Below, piece by piece: positions 24,570 through 36,836 of a DNA stretch of 64,000 nucleotides. The DNA is from Dipteronia dyeriana (taxonomy: Eukaryota; Streptophyta; Magnoliopsida; Sapindales; Sapindaceae). Position 1 is the stretch's first letter; each line of letters starts with the position of its first letter. The notes below the pieces were generated by a model. The model did not search any database. It saw only the letters and a program-made list of their open reading frames with translations, and was not told where the DNA came from. The stretch covers positions 17,717,598 through 17,781,597 of the forward strand of contig CM065297.1 in NCBI GenBank assembly GCA_032871835.1, written 5' to 3'. Position numbers and translations under genes: made by a program.

Positions 24570-25190
24570 GCATTTAATAAACATCATATAGGGTTGGGTG
24601 ATGTTTTAGTGAAGATGAAGTTGGTTGATGAAGACGAAGTTGGGTTAGGTTTGGTGATGTTTAAATGATGAATTAAAAAAAAACACTTAGCAAAAGTTGT
24701 CTAAAAGTTTTTCTCTATTTTTTTTTAACTCTTTACTCTCACTCATCAAAATGCAGTTGGTTTTTGCAACCAGTTTCATGCCTTTGTCATCTGTTTTATT
24801 CTGTTGACATGTCAGATTTGGACAAAAGCTTAAGATCAACACCGTTGTTGTTAGAGCTACGGATCGGAAGAACCTCTCGTTAGTTTCCAGACCACCACTA
24901 CAGACTTTGCCACAAAACAAGTCTCCAACCAAAACTCCACTATAGAAGCTCGTCAACGGCTTCTCGTTTACGATTAAGGCTCTGACGGCCTTATTCCGTG
25001 AGATTCAGGACATCGTCACCGGAAGCAATGATGACATTGCCTTTTTTATCGGAAACAATGAATTCTTAAAGGATTGCTTCTTGGGGTTTCTCATAACGAA
25101 CACCAACTTTATTACAGTTAGGTTAGCTTTGAGGTCGAAGATTTTGAAAGTTTGTAAAGATATCTCACTTATTGTTACTAAATGAAAGGA
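24570..25190. other. Unassigned DNA between two pseudogenes
   Basis: No gene recognised. The short minus-strand frames at 24687-24956 and 25005-25247 are antisense noise over or next to the PABP pseudogene start. Confidence 0.4.
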
Positions 25191-25194
25191 TGCT

Positions 25195-26640
25195 GGTGGG
25201 GCCCCATTTTTGTCCTCTTCGCTTTGTGTTGGAGATCTTGACTTCAAAATCGCCGATTTATAGCTCTACCGTGTGTTTAATGGGATGGATCGGGTTGTCC
25301 CTATTCAGGTTTGTAGGGATATGAGCAGTCGATGCTCTCTTAGTCATGGTCATGTCAATTACGTCAGTATCACCGATCCACGACCGACAATGTATACATT
25401 GAATCTTACTCATTTGAATTGAAAGTCAATTAGGATAACATATTCATGATCTTGTCATAAAAGTGGGTATGAAATAAATTTATCAAAACTTTGGAAAAGG
25501 CAATTGACAACAAAGCTCAACTAGATAATTTTTCTACCTTTTGGGAGTATATTATCTTGCATGGTAGCTACTGATTTTTTGGTTAGTCAAAATGATACGG
25601 TTATGTACTATTTGATAATGAGGAGTCTGCTACAAGTGCAATTGATAAGCTGAATGGTATACCACTAAAAGGCAAACAAATGTATGTTGGACTCTACATC
25701 CGTAAGCACGAAAGAGACTCTTCGTCAAGTTTTAACAATGTTTAAGTAAATAACCTTTCACAATCAACAACTTAAGACCTACTAAAGAAATGTTATGCTG
25801 AATATGGAACTATTACTAGTTATGTAGTTATGAGGGATGCAGATGGCAAGTCCAAAGGTTTTAGCTTTGTCAATTTGATGATCCAGATGATGCAGCTTGT
25901 GTTGTTGAGGCTTTAAATGGATATAAGTTTGATGATAAGGAATGATATGTTGGGAAAGCACATAAGACATATCAAAGAAATATGGAATTGAAAGCAGCAG
26001 ATAAATTTCAAGAATGATTGAATTTATATGTCGAAAACCTAAATGATAGCTTTACTGATGATAAACTAACAGAATTATTCTCATAATTCGGGACATTTAC
26101 ATCGTGAAAGGTTATGCGTGACCCTAATGGTATAAGTAGATGATCAGGATTTGTTGCCTTTTCAACCGTTAAAGAAGCATCACGAGCTCTCGCAATGATG
26201 AATGGTAAGATGGTAATTAGCAAACCACTTTATGTTGCGAGAAGAACAATTTTTCAAGCACGGTTCTCACAAATGTTGGGTTTATGCCTCTATATCCACT
26301 AATGCTTCTAAGAGGACGTCATCGCAACTTACCATTCAAGGATACTTCATTTTTACAACCTATGTCGATTACGGCTCCAGCGTCTGCCGTTGCTAATGCA
26401 ACACCTTAGCACCAGAAGACGTTGCTAGTTGAACATTTGTACCCTCTACTAGTAGATCACTTGAAGCATAAGAACGTAATAAAAAGTAATAGGCATGCTT
26501 TTGGAGATAGACCAGACCAAGGTTTTGCACATGCTGGAGTCATCTGGATCCTTAAAAGCCAAAGTCATGGAGGCAATGGAAGTTTTGAGGAATGTAGCTC
26601 AACAGCAGTAGGCTTCTCTATGGTTGAATGACAACATAGT
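25195..26640 (+). pseudogene. Processed pseudogene of a poly(A)-binding protein (PABP)
   Basis: Collinear, intronless but frame-broken similarity to a plant cytosolic PABP. RRM1 is at 25215-25440 (LCVGDLDFKIAD, QVCRDMSS, HGHVNYVS) and RRM2 at about 25500-25700. RRM3 is at 25770-25960 and RRM4 at 26015-26260 (VMRDPNG followed by SGFVAFSTVKEA, then KPLYVA). The C-terminal MLLE domain is at 26400-26620 (EHLYPLLVDHLKHKN and, in other frames, [17 protein letters not shown]). PABP normally binds mRNA poly(A) tails and, by MLLE, PAM2 partners. Absence of introns across all domains points to retroposition. Numerous stops exclude function. I do not see a clear poly(A) tail or target duplication. Confidence 0.85.
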
Positions 26641-26943
26641 TTCATGAGTTTTGATGCTAGCTAGGTATGGCTATATCAACATACTGTATCAAGTGCTTAA
26701 GTTTTACGTAACACTAATTTAATTCTATGTTAGTTTTTTTTTTTGAAAACATAGGTCAATTGAATCTTTTTGCTATTAAATTTTCGTTGTAGTTTGACCA
26801 GAAGATGTCTATATTTTTTTTAAGAAATAGAACTCAAGGAACAAAAACCCCAGGAAAAACAAAGCAAGAAAAAACATAACAAAACCAAGAAACGAAAGCA
26901 ACAACAAAGAAAGAAAGCCAAAGTAACAACAGCAAAATAGACA

Positions 26944-27256
26944 ATTATTATGGCTTATCAGCCATCATTCAATCACTGATGCAAGTAAGAAACTCTTCCA
27001 TCCAAAAGACGTCCTTTACAATCTTCAAAGCATGCGTAGCTAGATCCCGTGCCACACCATTCACTTTTTTATAGTATGAATAAATTTCACATTACTCAGA
27101 TTAGAAACTAGAGAGTTGATGTCTTTCAGAAGCACACTATTTTCTGATAAATTATACTGACATTCAATGATCCATTTGACAACCATAGCCTTATCTGTTT
27201 CAAAAATGCATGGAGCCAAGCCACAATCCATACTAAATTGGCCACTCTTCAGAATA
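26944..27256 (-). pseudogene. LINE-type RNase H-like (RVT_3) fragment, distal part
   Basis: Minus-strand reading from 27256: APCIFETDKAMVVKWIIECQ, then NSVLLKDINSLVSNL, then RDLATHALKI followed by FWMEEF. This matches the RNase H-like domain at the C-terminus of plant non-LTR retrotransposon proteins. Its upstream half lies beyond Copia B at 36837-38040, so the reading frame was split by that insertion. Confidence 0.75.
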
Positions 27257-27261
27257 ACAAT

Positions 27262-29360
27262 TGATAGGATTATGCTCGATAGCAAGAGTGTAATATTGTA
27301 ATTGACAATCTTTTCATATTAATAAAGTGATTTCTAGTTTAACAAATCTTATAGCATTTATATTTTAATAATTATAATTGTAAAAAGTAAATAATCATAA
27401 GGTCAAAAGACTATGAGAAAAGAAGAATTGTTCATACATCTAGATATGTATGAGGTAGACACAATTCTTTAGTTAGTCTTGAATAACATTCACAACTTAA
27501 GATAAAAAGTTGGGCGCTTTTATCTTGTCAAAGTTGTAGATTCTTTTGCAAGCATTTGAGTGAGATCAAATGTGTTATGATGAGTCTAAAATCATCAAAG
27601 TATGGTGTCTTTGGGCAAAAGAATCTAGTGCACTGAGTGCATTGAATATGATCAAAATGAAAATCTTTATCTAGAACCGTCAATGGATAAAAGTTTTCAT
27701 TTGAAGACAATCGGAGAGTCTATCTCAATCCTGAGATAAATGATGGACTTATGGTTGCAAGTGTTATCATTTGAGCTATCAATGAGTACAATTATATAGC
27801 ATAGTCTATCATCGATAGTTTGGTGGTATTTATTTGTTAATCGACAGAGGACTTCATTTATAGATATGGACATCGTGACTCCATTTATTGAATGAGAGTA
27901 GAATACCATCATATGGATGTTTTGAGGTATTGTATATTAAATCTTAACGTTAAGTTTTCAATAGTTTCTATAGAAACATGGCTTCTGGATAAGCTAAAAT
28001 ATCCAAGTTCAAAATATGGTCATATGCGTAAATATGGTAACTTGGAGAGCTATAGGCGGTCTATGAGCTCTTGGTGATTACTGGTATTCTTCACGAGGAT
28101 ACACTTTCTCCAATAAGGTTGTCTATGGCATGAGTGAGTAACATGAACTTATTCTATCTTTATTTAAGAGTTCAATTTTAGTTCTTTAGTGGAATGAACT
28201 AAAATTAAATAGATTGAACCTAAGTGAATCATTTGTTGATTGTGATTGGGTTGTGTCTATTGGAGCTTAAATTTAGATAGCCCGCCAATATCTCCATTCC
28301 ACACGAACTTGTATAAATCACTTGATATATTCTACCGGATCAATTTAGGGGTCCATTTAGAATTGTATTAAGGCATGTGAATTTGTTTCTTTTTGTAAGA
28401 ATATGTCCTAGTTCACATGTGGACTTTTTATTAAGGTCAATGGATTTAATAAAATAAGAAAAATAATATATGGCCCATATATATGTGTTGGGCGGCAAGG
28501 CTATTTAGAATAGCTTAATTATATTATTATTATTTTATTATTTAATTAAATAGAAATTAATTAATTTGTTGATTAATTAATTATTTAATTAAAAGTCAAA
28601 ATCTTTTTCTATTAGGAGATGGTCTCCTAAATATTATACTATTTTTGATAATATAATTAATATTAAAGACTATATTTGATAAGTAGATAAATAAAAGGAA
28701 TTATTTATCTAATCAAATTATGAATTCTTTAATATGGTTACAAATACACTATTGAGTTGGATTAGGAGTCTTGGTGTATGAAAGAATTCCTTTTGGAAAA
28801 TGGATTCTTAACCACCAAGTAAATCCTTCTTAGGAGAGGAATTGGTCTCATATATATATACTTGTAAATTTTGACCAAGTATGAATTTCTGGTGTGAGAA
28901 GTTGTTTTTTATTTGTTTTTTTTATTGTTATAAAAAAAAAACTTCGTCCAACTCATTGTGTGAAGAATTCGGGCAAGCATAGAGAAAAGAGGGAATGTTT
29001 TTGTTTTCGATAGTACACTAGTATCCTTTGCATCAAAAGGGTTTTGTGTACAACATCGAATCAAGGTTCACGCGAGTTTCAATCAAATTGATTGATAATT
29101 CAAAAGTGACCGGACGTTCTTGGTTTTTCTCTTAGAGGATTATTGTGACTAACAAAGAAGAAGATTTTGTTTGTTTCCATCCTCATGTATACAATTTAAA
29201 GAAAGGAATCCCACACTCCTAGGTGATTCACGTTCGTGATTGGATTGGAAGATCTTACGGATTCAATTCGACGCTAGTTCAATCGTCACGAAAAAAAAAG
29301 GTACGATACTTTTTATATACATCAATTAATCTAGGGTTAAGGTTCTTGTTATTAAAAGGG

Positions 29361-29426
<66 letters not shown>

Positions 29427-29479
29427 AATTTTCATTTTATCACGCTTCAGTTGCGTTCTGAACCGTCTTTTTCCCTACA
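27262..29479 (+). repeat. 5' LTR of Copia B
   Basis: 2218 bp, starts TGATAGGATTATGC, ends TTCCCTACA. It differs from the 3' LTR mainly by point changes and a long (TA)n at 29366-29421. Confidence 0.92.
29366..29421. repeat. (TA)n microsatellite in the 5' LTR of Copia B
   Basis: About 28 TA units. The same place in the 3' LTR (about 36757-36768) has a T-run and about three TA units. Confidence 0.9.
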
Positions 29480-29481
29480 AT

Positions 29482-29494
29482 TGGTATCAGAGCC
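29482..29494 (+). other. Primer-binding site of Copia B
   Basis: TGGTATCAGAGCC, complementary to initiator Met-tRNA, two bases after the LTR end. Confidence 0.93.
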
Positions 29495-30890
29495 AGGTTA
29501 TACCCTTGATTAATTGATGTATGTGTTCGTGAATCTTTTTTTTTTGTTTTGTATATATACATGTTTTAGAAAGAGATGACACTCTAGGTATTCACATATA
29601 TATTTACATTGGAATGTATGGTTATATATATATGTTTTATATGTGGTTTGTTATTGCTCAATTTTGGTCATAGAATTTCAATGTATTTTGTTTTGGGATT
29701 GTAACAAGAAGGGTGGTCTATCATCGCCATAATTTCCTTCTTGGCAGTTGTTAAGTATTTTTTTATTTTGTTGTTGTAATAATAATAAAAAAAAACTGCA
29801 CTATTGTAATAAAAAAAGCTGCAGTATTTTTTTATTTATAATTCTTCTGTAATACATTCAAGTATTGAAGACTCGAAGGTTTGAAGAATTGGAAGCAGTC
29901 GAAACAAGTTTGGGACCGTGCGAGCCGTAGCAACGAACGTGCGTGCGAAGAGTGTGCAACCACGTTTGTTGTGGCATGGGCTGCGCACGGCAGCCCTTTG
30001 GTAGCCATGGGCTGTGCATGGCAGCTCTTTATGGGTTTGTGGCATGCGCACGCCCATGGATAAGGGTCATGGGTGAGCGCGCCCATGAGAGGCAGCCGAG
30101 AGAGTCCGGACGACGAAGGTCGCGTGAAGACTTGTTCGCCAAGAAAGGAGTTCTTGTATTCCAAGATATATGTAATTTACTTGTTTTTCTAGGATGGACC
30201 AAAATTGTAACTATTTATATTTTTGTAAATATTGCAATGTTTGTCATTGTTTGATAGCATGTCATATAGAATAGGAGTGCCACTCATATATCTCTTTTGG
30301 TATGAACATGCATTGAATGGTTTAAGTATCTAAATTGTCATCTAGATAACTTGGTAAATCATTCTTTGGAATTCGATCGCACGCCTTAAACAATTGAGTG
30401 GGAGAAGGTGTTTTGGAACACCTACGCCCTCCAAGTTTAGTTGAGCTTTATGTTTCATGAATAACCTCCCAAGAGCTATTCATGAATGGAATTTAGCAAG
30501 ATACTTCCTTACAAGGATAGACTAGACAATTAGCCCAAACGATATCTACTCCTAAAGGAGGGATATTCGTGAGGGATATTCGTGAGGGATTATATTGAAG
30601 GTCGATAACTTGGTAACAAACTTAATGTAATTTTATTAATATCCTCCCAAGAGTTCTTGTTAATAAAATTGCAAGGCTAAATAGAAAACGTTGATTGTTA
30701 TGTTAACAATTAGGTGGGACCTAGTCCAACTAGTAAATGGTGCGCACTCCCAAAGGAGGCGTGTCATTTATGGGTGTTGGAACACCGTTGAATTTTTACG
30801 ATTGAATTATTTTATTTAATTCAAGATAAATATTCGAAAGTGTCATATCATAATTGTTTACTTATATAATTTTTTGTTAATATAAAGAAA
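29495..30890 (+). other. Long leader of Copia B with a GC-rich repeat-bearing block
   Basis: Non-coding leader. At 29900-30130 it becomes GC-rich with repeated GGGCTGxGCAxGGCAGC and CATGGGC units that can form hairpins. Overlapping open frames on both strands here arise from this composition and match no domain I know. Confidence 0.6.
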
Positions 30891-33800
30891 TCATAAACCC
30901 ATCCCTAATCAATATCCTAAAAGATAATACTTTAACTGATGATAATTATGTCACATGGAAAAGGAATATTGGGTTGTTGTTGCAAGTTGAAAAGTATAAG
31001 TTCATTCTGTATATTCCTTAACCACCAAACTAATGAATCTAACTCATGAAGTAAAGAGATGAGTATAAGTAGTGGAAGTCTTCAGATGAGATGGCTAAAT
31101 GTACGTTACATTATGGCCATCATCTCCGACATGTTGCAACAGCAACATGAAGGAATGGAGACTGCTACCGATATAATGATATCTCTAGAGGAGATGTTTG
31201 TTATGAGGTCTATGATGACTAAGAGAGAGAGGCAGTGATTGCTTTTATGAATCTTAGGATGAAACCTGGACAGTGTGTGAAAGATTAGATGATAAAAGTC
31301 ATAGCACATCTCAACATTGCTGAACTGAATGGTGTTAAGATAGATGGTGAGACCAAAATTGACATGATTGTCAACTCACTATCAGATTCCTTTGATCAAT
31401 TCAAGTTGGACTACACCTTGAATAATAAGGAATACACCTTGCAAGGCCTGATGCAAGATATTCAAAGCACCAAGATAATCCTTGTGAAAGGCAAGGGTAA
31501 AGAGATTCATATGCTTGGTAAGTTGCTACTGTTAAAGACCCGTAAGAAGGTCAAGAGACAACAGAAGAAAAAGCAACTTGAGCCTTCTTAGAAGGAGACC
31601 AAGAAAGTAACCAAGATCAAAGGAAAGAGTTTCTTTTGTGGTGAAAATGGTCAAAGGAATAGTCTGAATAAGAATGAATTCAACTTGCATTTAGGCAATG
31701 GAGTGTTGGTGTCTACTAGTGTAGTGGGAGATATTAGAATCAATTTTGATTCTTATAGGCATTTAGTTTTAATAAAAGTTTATTATGTACCACAATTCAA
31801 GAGGAATTTAATTTCAGTTTCTTGTTTAAATAAATTTGGTTATTCGGTTACTTTTAATAAAGCTTTTATTATTAGTAAGAATGACAAAATTATTTGCAAA
31901 GGTACATTGGAAAACGGTTTATTCTATTTGCATGGAAATATCTCTCATTTGTTAGACACAGAATCAACAGAACCTAATCATAAAAGAGTAAAATTATCAA
32001 AAGATGAAACCTACCTATGTCATTTGCGCTTAGGTCATATTAACCTTAATAGGATTAAAAGATTGGTAAGTGACGGACCTCTAAGTGACTTAAAGGTTGA
32101 TGATCTACCAACTTGTGAATCTTGTTTGGAAGATAAAATGACCAAAAGGTCGTTTATGACTAAAGGCGCAATAGTCATCGAATGTTTAGGATTGATACAC
32201 ACTGATGTGTGTAGACCTATGAACATTCAAGCTAGAGGTGGATATGAGTACTTCATCACTTTCACGGATGATCACTCAAGATTTGGCTATGTGTATCTCA
32301 TGAGACATAAGTCGAATGCTTTTGATATGTTCAAAACATTTAAAGCTGAAGTAGAAAATCAGCTTGAGAAACATATAAAAATCTTGAGGTCCGATCGTGG
32401 TGGAGAATATCTATCTGGTGAGTTTCAGCAATATATTATTGATAATGGAATAATTTCTCAGTTTTCTGCTCCAGGCACACCTCAACAAAATAGGGTGGCA
32501 GAAAAGAGAAATATAACTCTTTTGGATATGGTTAGGTCTATGTTGAGTTATTCAACGCTCCCTAATTCTTTTTGGGGATATGCTTTACAAACTACAATGT
32601 ACATTTTAAACGATGTATCGTCTAAGTCGGTTCCTAAAACACTGCATGAGTTGTGGACCGGGTGAAAGCCTAGTTTACAACACTTAAGGATATTTGGATG
32701 TCCTACGCACGTGTTAAAAGAAAAGACAGAAAAGATGGAGTCCCGTTCAGAAACATGCATATTTGCAGGGTATCCAAAAGGAACAAAATGATATTATTTT
32801 TATAGTCCTTTAGATCTTAAAGTATTTTTTTCGACAAATGCTAAATTTCTGGAAAAAGACTATATGAATAATTTTGTGTCTAAAAGTAGAATTGTCCTGA
32901 ATGAGCTTTTAGGAGATACAATTCCACAAAAGGTTTCGCAACCAAGCTCAATTGTAAGTTCCGTACCAACACAAGATCAACAATCTACCATACCTCGTCA
33001 TAGTGGAAGGGTTGTTAGACAACCCGAGAGATACATCGATCTAAAAGAATATGTAGAGAATCTTTCGGACGACGATGACCCCTATACGTACAAGGAAACA
33101 ATGGAAGATGTTGATTGTCGCCATTGGCAAAAGGCAATGCAATCCGAAATTGATTCTATGTTCAAAAACAAAGTCTGGTCTCTTGTAAACTTACCTAAAG
33201 GGATAAAACTCATTGAGTGCAAGTGGGTATACAAGAGGAAAAGAGGAATTGATGGAAAAGTGAAAACCTTTAAAGCTAGATTGGTAGCTAAAGGTTATAC
33301 ATAGAAGGAAGGTATCGATTATGAAGAAACCTTCTCTCATGTGGCCATGCTTAAATTCATTAGGATACTCTTATCCATTGCAGCATCTCTAGACCTAGAG
33401 ATTTGGAAAATGGACGTCAAGACAGCTTTCCTTAATGGAAGTCTTGACGAAAGCATCTATATGATGCAACCAGAAGGATTCATTGAAAATGGCCAAGAGG
33501 AAAGGGTATGCAAGTTGTAAAGATCAATATATGGATTGAAGCAAGCATCCAGATCCTGGAACATAATGTTCGATCAAGCCGTAAAAAGTTTTGGATTTAT
33601 TCAAAACCTTGATGAACCTTGTGTATACAAAAGGATTAAAGGTGACACATTGGTTTTCCTAGTGCTTTACTTTGATGATATACTACTCATCGAAAACGAT
33701 GTAGGTGTATTGACATCAATAAAAGAATGGTTAGCAAAATAATTTGATATGAAAGACTTAGGAGAAGCAAGTTATATTCTTTATATCCAAGTCATAAGGG

Positions 33801-34655
33801 ATAGAAAGGATAGAACGATTGCATTATCCCAAGCTTCATTCATAGATAAAATCATGTCTAGGTTTTCCATGTAAGATTCCAAGAAAGGTATGTTATCTTT
33901 CAGACATGGAATCAAACTTTATAAGGAACAAGTTCCTAAGAATGAGCATGAAGAGCAATTCATGAGTAGGATTCCATATGCTTCGGCAGTAGGAAGTCTC
34001 ATGTATGTAATGCTCTATACTAGAACAGATATTTGTGTTTGCAGTGGGCATAGTTAGCAGGTTTCAATCGAAGCCTGGTCCTGATCATTGGACGGCAGTC
34101 AAGCATATTTTCAAGTATCTTAGGAGAACGAGAGATTATATGCTTGTATACTCTGGAGGGGATTTAATTTCCGTTGGGCATACAGATTTTGATTTTCAGT
34201 CAGATTCTGACTCTAGGAGATCAACATCAGGATCTATGTTTACTATTGGAGGAGGAGCATTCATATGGAGGAGTATCAAGCAATCTTGTATTGCTGATTC
34301 CACCATGGAAGCCGAGTATGTAGCCGCATGCGAGGCTGCTAAAGAGACTGTCTGGCTCCGCCAATTCTTGATTGACTTGGAAGTGGTTCCTGATGCGAAT
34401 AAGCAGATCACTATCTATTGTGACAATAGTGGAGCAGTGGCTAATTCGAGAGAACCAAGAAATCATAAGAGAGGGAGACACATTGAAAGAAAGTATCACC
34501 TTCTAAGGGAAATTATGCATAGGGGTGACGTGACGATTACAAAGATCGCGTCAGCAGAAAATCTAGCGGATCCCTTTACAAAGGCTCTTCCTCAAAAGAG
34601 TTTTGATGGGCATCTAGAGAATATGGGGATGAGAGATATGACACATTTGCTATAG
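30890..34655 (+). pseudogene. Broken Copia gag-pol polyprotein of element B
   Basis: Gag begins near 30905 (LTDDNYVTWKRNIG), is frameshifted, then open at 31289-31591; a zinc-knuckle remnant FFCGENGQ is near 31635. The longest open part (31685-32665, 326 residues) covers the end of protease and the integrase: [12 protein letters not shown] with CESCLEDK (HHCC zinc site), LIHTDVC and [11 protein letters not shown] (core Asp residues). Reverse transcriptase is in pieces at 32864-33304 and 33310-33990; its catalytic motif reads YFDDILLIE where active elements have YVDD. RNase H (34035-34655) is open, with DSTMEAEYVAACEAAKE and CDNSGAV. Stops at about 32665, 33302, 33518, 33740 and 33872 break the polyprotein. 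The order of domains and the relation to element A support Copia. Confidence 0.92.
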
Positions 34656-34657
34656 AG

Positions 34658-34669
34658 CAAGTGGGAGAT
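34658..34669 (+). other. Polypurine tract of Copia B
   Basis: CAAGTGGGAGAT directly precedes the 3' LTR start TGTTAGGATT. Confidence 0.9.
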
Positions 34670-36831
34670 TGTTAGGATTATGCTCGATAGCAAGAATGTA
34701 ATATTGTAATTGACAATCTTTTCATATTAATAAAGTGATTTCTAGTTTAACAAATCTTATAGCATTTATATTTTAATAATTATAATTGTCAAAAGTAAAT
34801 AATCATAAGGTCAAAAGACTATAAGAAAAGAAGAATTGTTCATACATCTAGATATGTATGAGGTAGACACAATTCTTTAGTTAGTCTTGAATAACATTCA
34901 CAACTTAAGATAAAAGGTTGGGCATCTTTATCTTGTCAAAGTTGTAGATTCTTTTGCTAGCATTTGTGTGGGATCAAATGTGTTATGATGAGTCTAAAAT
35001 CATCAAAGTGTGGTGTCTTTGGGCAAAAGAATCTAGTGCACTTGGTGCATTGAATAAGATCAAAATGAAAAACTTTATCTAGAACCGTCAATGGATAAAA
35101 GTTTTCATTTGAAGATAATCGGAGAGTCTATCTCAATCCTGAGATAAATGATGGACTTATGGTTGCAAGTGTTATCATTTGAGCTATCAATGAGTACAAT
35201 TATATAGTATAGTCTATCCTCGATAGTTTGGTGGTATTCATTTGTTAATCGATAGAGGACTTCATTTATAGATATGGACATCGTGGCTCTATTTATTGAA
35301 TGAGAGTAGAATACCATCATATGGATGTTTTGAGGTATTGGATATTAAATCTTAACGTTAAGTTTTCAATAATGTCTATTGAAACATGGCTTCTGGACAA
35401 GTCAAAATATCAAAGTTCAAAATGCGGTCATATGAGTAAATATGGTAAATTGGAGAGCAATAGGCGGTCTATGAGCTCTTGGCGATTACTGGTATTCTTC
35501 ACGAGGATACACTTTCTCCAATAAGGTTGTTTAGGGTATGAATGAGTAACATCAACTTATTCTTTATTTATTTAAGAGATTAATTTTAGTTCTTTAGTGG
35601 AATGAACTAAAATTAAATAGATTGAACCTAAGTGAATCATTTGTTGATTGTGATTGGGTTGTGTCTATTGGAGCTTAAATTTAGATAGCTCGCCAAGATC
35701 CTCATTCCACGCGAACTTGTATGGATCACTTGATATATTTTACCGGATCAATTTAGGGGTCCATTTAGAATTGTATTAAGGCAAGTGAACTTGTTTCTTT
35801 TTGTAAGAATAGGTCTAGTTCACATGTGGACTTTTTATTTAGGTCCAATGGATTTAATAAAATAAGAAAAATAATATATGGCCCATATATATATGTTGCG
35901 CGGCAATGCTATTTAGAATAGCTTAATTATATTATTTTTATTTTATTATTTAATTAAATAGAAATTAATTAATTTGTTGATTAATTAATTATTTAATTAA
36001 AAGTCAAAAAAAAATTCTATTAGGAGATGGTCTCCTAAATATTATACTATTGTTGGTAGTGTAATTAATATTAAAGATTATATTTGATAAATAGATAAAT
36101 AAAAGGAATTATTTATTAATCAAATTAGGAAGTCTTTAATATGGTTAAAAATATACTATTAAGTTGGATTAGGAGTCTTGGTGTAGGAAAGAATTCCTTT
36201 TGAAAAAGGATTCTTAACCACCAAATAAATCTTTCTTAGGAGAGGATTTGGTCTCCTATATATATACTTGTAAATTTCGACTAAGTATGAGTTTTTGGTG
36301 TGAGAATTTATTTTTTTATTGTTATAAAAAAAAAATTGTCAAACTCATTGTGTGAAGAATTCGGCCAAGCATAGAGAAAAGAGGAAACGTTTTTGTTTTC
36401 GATAATACACTAGTATCATTTGCATCAAAAGGGTTGTGTGTACAACATCAAATCAAGGTTCGCGCGAGTTTCAATCAAATGGATTGATAATTCAAAAGTG
36501 ATCGGACGTTCTTGGTTTTTCTCTTTGAGGATTATTGTGACTAACAAAGAAGAAGATTTTGTTTGTTTTCATCCTCAGGTATACAATTTAAAGAAAGGGA
36601 GCTCACACTCCTAGGTGATTCACGTTCGTGATTGGATTGAAAGATCTTGCGGATTCAATTCGACGCTAGTTCAATCGTCACAAAAAAAAAGACACGATAC
36701 TTTTTATATACATAAATTAATCTAGGGTTAAGGTTCTTGTTATTAAAAGGGATTTTTTTTTATATATACGCAAACCCTAATTTTCGTTTTCTCACGCTTC
36801 CGTTGCGTTCTGAACCGTCTTTTTCCCTACA
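34670..36831 (+). repeat. 3' LTR of Copia B
   Basis: 2162 bp, starts TGTTAGGATTATGC and ends TTCCCTACA. Confidence 0.92.
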
Positions 36832-36836
36832 ATAAT

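Larger units (their letters stand above)
27262..36831 (+). mobile_element. Copia-superfamily LTR retrotransposon B (9.6 kb)
   Basis: 5' LTR 27262-29479, primer-binding site 29482-29494, broken gag-pol 30890-34655, polypurine tract 34658-34669, 3' LTR 34670-36831. Ends are TG...CTACA. Flanking 5-bp duplications ACAAT (27257-27261) and ATAAT (36832-36836) differ at one base. The LTRs are similar by eye, so this insertion is younger than A. The coding region has stops in gag and between pol domains, so it is probably immobile without help. Confidence 0.93.

Noticed and set aside
29832..30254. Overlapping open frames on both strands in the Copia B leader
   Set aside because: GC-rich composition without stops; no domain, and located between primer-binding site and gag.
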